Shown in pieces: positions 15,345 through 17,250 of a DNA stretch of 17,250 nt. The notes under the pieces were generated by a model. It made no database searches. It saw only the letters and a list, made by a program, of their open reading frames with translations, and had not been told where the DNA came from. The stretch is from Pseudomonadota bacterium. GTDB lineage: Bacteria > Pseudomonadota > Alphaproteobacteria > Sphingomonadales > Sphingomonadaceae. Made by a program: the position numbers and the translations under genes. Every line of letters starts with the position of its first letter. Positions within the stretch are counted from its first letter, which is position 1. The stretch lies in the NCBI GenBank assembly GCA_023416515.1, contig JAEZHP010000142.1, positions 1 through 17,250 of the forward strand, written 5' to 3'.

Positions 15345-15364
15345 GTGAAGTTCATGAAGTTCAC
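15345..15364. promoter_or_regulatory. Candidate operator: tandem and palindromic TGAAGTTCA
   Basis: TGAAGTTCA occurs twice head to tail (15346-15354 and 15355-15363). With the flanking G and C, the 20-bp block is also a near palindrome around TTCATGAA, with only two mismatched positions. It lies in the divergent space between the Lrp-type regulator and the peroxidase, about 76 bp upstream of the regulator start. Such a dual-symmetry block fits a dimer binding site. Binding by this regulator is inferred from position alone. Confidence 0.45.
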
Positions 15365-15458
15365 GATGTGGAGCGAAATGCGCAGGTCGCTGCCCACCGG
15401 TCCCGGGCAGGTTTCGATCAGGGAAGCGCTGGTCCGTCATCCGACAGTGTAAAGCAGC

Positions 15459-15473
15459 CGAAATCCTATTTCG
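15459..15473. promoter_or_regulatory. Candidate 15-bp dyad operator (CGAAAT-CCT-ATTTCG)
   Basis: CGAAAT (15459-15464) and ATTTCG (15468-15473) form a perfect 15-bp dyad with an AT-rich interior in an otherwise GC-rich stretch. Lrp-family sites are typically 15-bp dyads with AT-rich centres, and the length fits. It lies about 88 bp before the peroxidase start, where it could affect that promoter. No convincing -35/-10 pair could be fixed. Confidence 0.45.
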
Positions 15474-15502
15474 CAACAGGCGAATGGACGCTCCCGCAAC
15501 AG
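15472..15502. repeat. Direct repeat CGCAACAG, 23 nt apart
   Basis: CGCAACAG occurs at 15472-15479 and again at 15495-15502, start to start 23 nt, close to two helical turns. The first copy overlaps the right end of the 15-bp dyad. This could be an activator or second operator site upstream of the peroxidase gene. An 8-nt repeat in 291 bp can also arise by chance. Confidence 0.3.
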
Positions 15503-15560
15503 TGCCAAAAGGAGTAAGTAGAAGAGGCTGCAATTGTTCGACTCGACTTGGGAGGGTGTC

Positions 15561-17162
15561 ATGGCGAACGGCGGGCCTTTGTCCTGGATTCCCCGGCCGG
15601 TGCGGCCGGTGCTGATCAACATCGTCAACAATACGAGCCCGATCAGGCGAGCGGTCAGCAAGCTGACGATCAACAAATATGCCTATGCCGCCCCGCCGCG
15701 GCCGCGCGCGATCTCGATGGCCGCCGATTACGTGACCTGGCGCGGCCTCACCGACCGCCGCTATTCCGGCCGCCACCTGCCCGTGCCGAGGGACGACGTC
15801 GCACCCAAGCAGCCGCCGATGGACGAGGTGCTGAAGCTGTTCGCTCGGACCGAATTCCGGCCGTCGGCCGACACCAGCCTGCTCTTCCCCTTCTTCGCCC
15901 AGTGGTTCGTCGACAGCTTCCTTCGCACCAAGTGGGAGGACCCGACCAAGACCCGGCATTTCCAGGAGAATGAGAGCAATCACGAGATCGACCTGTGCTC
16001 GATCTACGGCATGACCGAGGCTCAGACGCGAGTGCTTCGCGAGCGCAGCGAGGACCGGCCCGGGCGCCTTCGAATGCAGGTCATTGACGGCCAGGAATAT
16101 CCTTCGCCGTTGTTTGCCGAGAAGGACGGCAAGCTCGAGCTCGCCCCCGATTATGCCGACCTCTACACGCGAGAGAATTTCGAGCGGGTCTTCAACAGCC
16201 CCGAGCGGCCGTGGAGCCCAGCGGAGCGGCGCCACGCCTTCGCGGTAGGGCTCGAACATGGCAACTCGACGCTCGGCAACGTGATCATGAACACGCTCTT
16301 CATGCGCGAGCACAACCGGGTCGCAGGGATCATCGCCGCGGCTCATCCGGACTGGGACGACGAGCGCGTGTTCCAGACCACGCGCAATGTCGTGATCGTC
16401 GAGCTGCTCAACGTCGTGATCAGCGATTACATCGTCCACATCGCGCCGATCGACATCCGAATCGAGGCGGTGCCGGGAATGGCCGAGCGGGAGCAATGGT
16501 ACCGAACCAACTGGATGGCGATCGAGTTCGCGCTTCTCTACCGCTGGCACGACCTCGTTCCCGACAACTTCACGGTCAGCGGCAAGGACGGCGTGGCCGA
16601 GGCGCATGACGGCAGGGACCTGCTTCGCGCCAACGAGCTGTTGCTGAAGACCGGGCTCGATCAGCTGGTCGTCGATGCGAGCCGGCAATATGCAGGCAGG
16701 ATCGGCCTCGGCAACACGGCCCAGTTCCTCATGGACATGGGCGTCAAGAAGCTCAGCATGGACATGGCCCGCGGCTGCCGGTTGCCGAGCTACAATGCCT
16801 ATCGCAAATATTATAACCTCAAGCCGAAGACCTCGTTTGAGGCGCTGACCGGAGAGCGCGAGCTCGCGGCCAAGCTTAGGGCGCTATATGGCGACATCGA
16901 TCGGCTCGAATGGTTCGTCGGCCTGTTCGCGGAGGGCTATGACGACGATTCGATGATGGGCGAGCTGCTCGTCACGATGGTCGCCAACGACGCCTTCACG
17001 CAGGCGCTGACCAATCCGCTGCTCGCGAAGGCGGTCTATTGCGAGGACACCTTCTCCGCGGAGGGGCTCGAGATCATCAAGGAGAACCGAACGCTGGCGG
17101 ACATCATCGTCCGCAACACCGGAGTCCGCGACAAGGATGCCGTCGGCTTCACGGTGCGGTAG
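15561..17162 (+). CDS. Cyclooxygenase-like animal haem peroxidase family protein
   Basis: A 533-residue protein of the animal haem peroxidase family, closest in pattern to prostaglandin-endoperoxide synthases (COX). Matching blocks in order: YVTWRGLTDRRYSGRHLP, LLFPFFAQWF, NHEIDLCSIYG, MREHNRV (248-254), EFALLYRWHDLVPD, SRQYAGRIG, KPKTSFEALTGE, LYGDIDRLEWFVGL and the C-terminal TNPLL region. Tyr327 and His330 in LYRWH correspond to COX Tyr385 (radical) and His388 (proximal haem ligand). Gln114 matches the distal Gln203, but the distal His207 position is Asp118 and the Ser530 position is Ala478. No signal peptide and no EGF domain are present. A fatty-acid dioxygenase role is inferred. Start ATG 15561 has GGGAGGG at 15550-15556; in-frame TTG 15534 lacks such a site. 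Divergent from an Lrp/AsnC regulator. Confidence 0.9.
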   Translation: MANGGPLSWIPRPVRPVLINIVNNTSPIRRAVSKLTINKYAYAAPPRPRAISMAADYVTWRGLTDRRYSGRHLPVPRDDVAPKQPPMDEVLKLFARTEFRPSADTSLLFPFFAQWFVDSFLRTKWEDPTKTRHFQENESNHEIDLCSIYGMTEAQTRVLRERSEDRPGRLRMQVIDGQEYPSPLFAEKDGKLELAPDYADLYTRENFERVFNSPERPWSPAERRHAFAVGLEHGNSTLGNVIMNTLFMREHNRVAGIIAAAHPDWDDERVFQTTRNVVIVELLNVVISDYIVHIAPIDIRIEAVPGMAEREQWYRTNWMAIEFALLYRWHDLVPDNFTVSGKDGVAEAHDGRDLLRANELLLKTGLDQLVVDASRQYAGRIGLGNTAQFLMDMGVKKLSMDMARGCRLPSYNAYRKYYNLKPKTSFEALTGERELAAKLRALYGDIDRLEWFVGLFAEGYDDDSMMGELLVTMVANDAFTQALTNPLLAKAVYCEDTFSAEGLEIIKENRTLADIIVRNTGVRDKDAVGFTVR

Positions 17163-17172
17163 GCTATTCTAG

Positions 17173-17194
17173 CCCCTCCTCTTCAGAGGAGGGG
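17173..17194. repeat. GC-rich hairpin repeat after the peroxidase gene
   Basis: CCCCTCCTC (17173-17181) pairs with GAGGAGGGG (17186-17194) around TTCA, 10 nt past the peroxidase stop, and is followed by TTGGGGTGGTGG. I associate this kind of unit with intergenic repeats common in sphingomonads. It may act as a 3' end stabiliser or weak terminator; there is no clear T-tract. Confidence 0.55.
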
Positions 17195-17204
17195 TTGGGG
17201 TGGT

Positions 17205-17250
17205 GGCGGCGCGCCGCGCCGCCCGCGGCGGCGCCGCGCGCGCCCCCCCC
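17205..17250. other. Pure G/C stretch at the right edge
   Basis: The last 46 bases contain no A or T, include overlapping CGCCGCG-type words and end in eight C. No gene is visible. It probably marks a contig end or a sequencing/assembly problem in a GC-rich repeat rather than a functional element. Confidence 0.5.

Noticed and set aside
15441..15469. CCGACA and TCCTAT, 17 nt apart, as a promoter for the peroxidase gene
   Set aside because: The -10 match is poor (three of six) and the pair cannot be separated from chance in this composition.
15270..16688. Long minus-strand open frame continuing upstream of the Lrp-type gene
   Set aside because: It is antisense to the peroxidase gene and its residues are typical of a high-GC shadow frame. 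The real regulator begins at 15269 with a ribosome binding site and a family-typical N-terminus.

Overview
This is a GC-rich, densely packed chromosomal window, most likely from a sphingomonad (Alphaproteobacteria, Sphingomonadales). The pointers are the codon bias, the permease of the Mla type fused to a STAS domain, and the gene mix of HAD-IB hydrolase, RarD, LOG protein, adenosine kinase and a cystathionine gamma-synthase family enzyme. The short hairpin unit near the right edge also resembles repeats I associate with sphingomonad genomes. Taxonomy is inferred from these traits, not proven. I see no insertion sequence, phage gene, CRISPR array, rRNA or tRNA. Both edges are odd: C/G homopolymers on the left and 46 bases of pure G/C on the right, which suggests contig ends.

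Left part (1-7.5 kb). A PLP-dependent trans-sulfuration-type enzyme (+) sits behind a leader that can fold. It converges on a HAD-IB hydrolase (-), and the two share a perfect 17-bp hairpin as a bidirectional terminator. Divergent from the hydrolase runs a tight four-gene operon for MCE/Mla-type lipid transport: STAS-MlaE permease, MlaF ATPase, MlaD MCE protein and a PqiC/YmbA-like lipoprotein. On the same strand follow a Cys-containing lipoprotein of unknown function and a D-serine dehydratase/D-threonine aldolase-like enzyme.

Middle part (7.5-11.2 kb). A minus-strand pair encodes a YdeI/DUF1801 protein and the RarD permease. On the plus strand are a small lipoprotein, a short uncharacterised protein and a second lipoprotein. 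The two lipoproteins share a C-terminal module. They converge on a LOG-family phosphoribohydrolase (-).

Right part (11.3-17.2 kb). A minus-strand operon with overlapping or nearly overlapping genes reads DUF4136 lipoprotein, cytosolic-carboxypeptidase-like M14 peptidase, GpmA phosphoglycerate mutase, adenosine kinase. Upstream of it an Lrp/AsnC regulator is divergent from a large haem peroxidase clearly related to animal cyclooxygenases. The 291-bp space between the last two holds several repeats that look like operator sites. The peroxidase keeps the cyclooxygenase tyrosine and the proximal haem histidine, but by hand alignment it has lost the distal histidine and the aspirin-site serine. 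This regulator/oxygenase pair is the most unusual item in the window.
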